Shown here: in pieces, positions 10,622-10,626 of the stretch
How positions within the stretch are numbered: position 1 is the first letter of the stretch
Layout: every line of letters starts with the position of its first letter
Source: Isohypsibius dastychi
Taxonomy: Eukaryota; Tardigrada; Eutardigrada; Parachela; Isohypsibiidae
Assembly (NCBI GenBank): GCA_034696485.1
Contig: JAQIWT010001486.1
Coordinates: 1 to 10,626, forward strand
Reading direction: 5' to 3'
DNA: 10,626 bases
Position numbers and translations under genes: made by a program
The notes under the pieces: model-generated
Database searches by the model: none
What the model was told of the DNA's origin: nothing
Seen by the model: only the letters and a program-made list of their open reading frames with translations

Positions 10622-10626
10622 CTACA

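Overview
The window looks like a compact invertebrate nuclear genome. Protein-coding genes are split by short GT-AG introns: 13 of the 14 introns in the first gene are 52-61 bp long. Polyadenylation signals are AATAAA or ATTAAA, promoters have TATA boxes, and all encoded families are animal ones. GC content is moderate. A small-bodied ecdysozoan or similar lineage would fit, but the sequence alone does not fix the phylum.

Layout. (1) 7-4272, plus strand: the 3' part (15 exons, 1130 residues) of a BEACH/WD40 protein that resembles the neurobeachin-like (NBEAL1/NBEAL2) branch. (2) 4273-4707: the convergent 3' ends of that gene and the next. (3) 4708-5872, minus strand: a complete 217-residue small heat shock protein in three exons, with a TATA box at 5955-5961 and a six-unit heat-shock-element array at 6031-6060. 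Its second intron is almost exactly one non-autonomous DNA transposon of about 438 bp. (4) 6501-7195, minus: a complete two-exon, 202-residue nuclear protein with a C-terminal chromodomain. (5) 7196-8856: promoter and intergenic or 3'-UTR sequence with no convincing gene, but with a perfect 28-bp palindrome. (6) 8857-10621, minus: adenylosuccinate synthetase lacking only its N-terminal part, which lies outside the window.

The most interesting feature is the second intron of the heat shock gene. The coding sequence is interrupted by an element with matching termini, long imperfect inverted arms and a direct duplication of exon sequence (GGTGCGCG) on both sides. The splice donor lies in one copy of the duplication. 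The acceptor AG is built from the last base of the element plus the first base of the other copy. Splicing therefore removes the element plus exactly one duplication and restores the uninterrupted alpha-crystallin domain. This is the signature of an intron created by transposon insertion (introner-type gain).

The four genes are not functionally related and each minus-strand gene appears to have its own promoter or 3' signals, so there is no operon. They are ordinary housekeeping, chromatin, trafficking and stress genes packed closely together.
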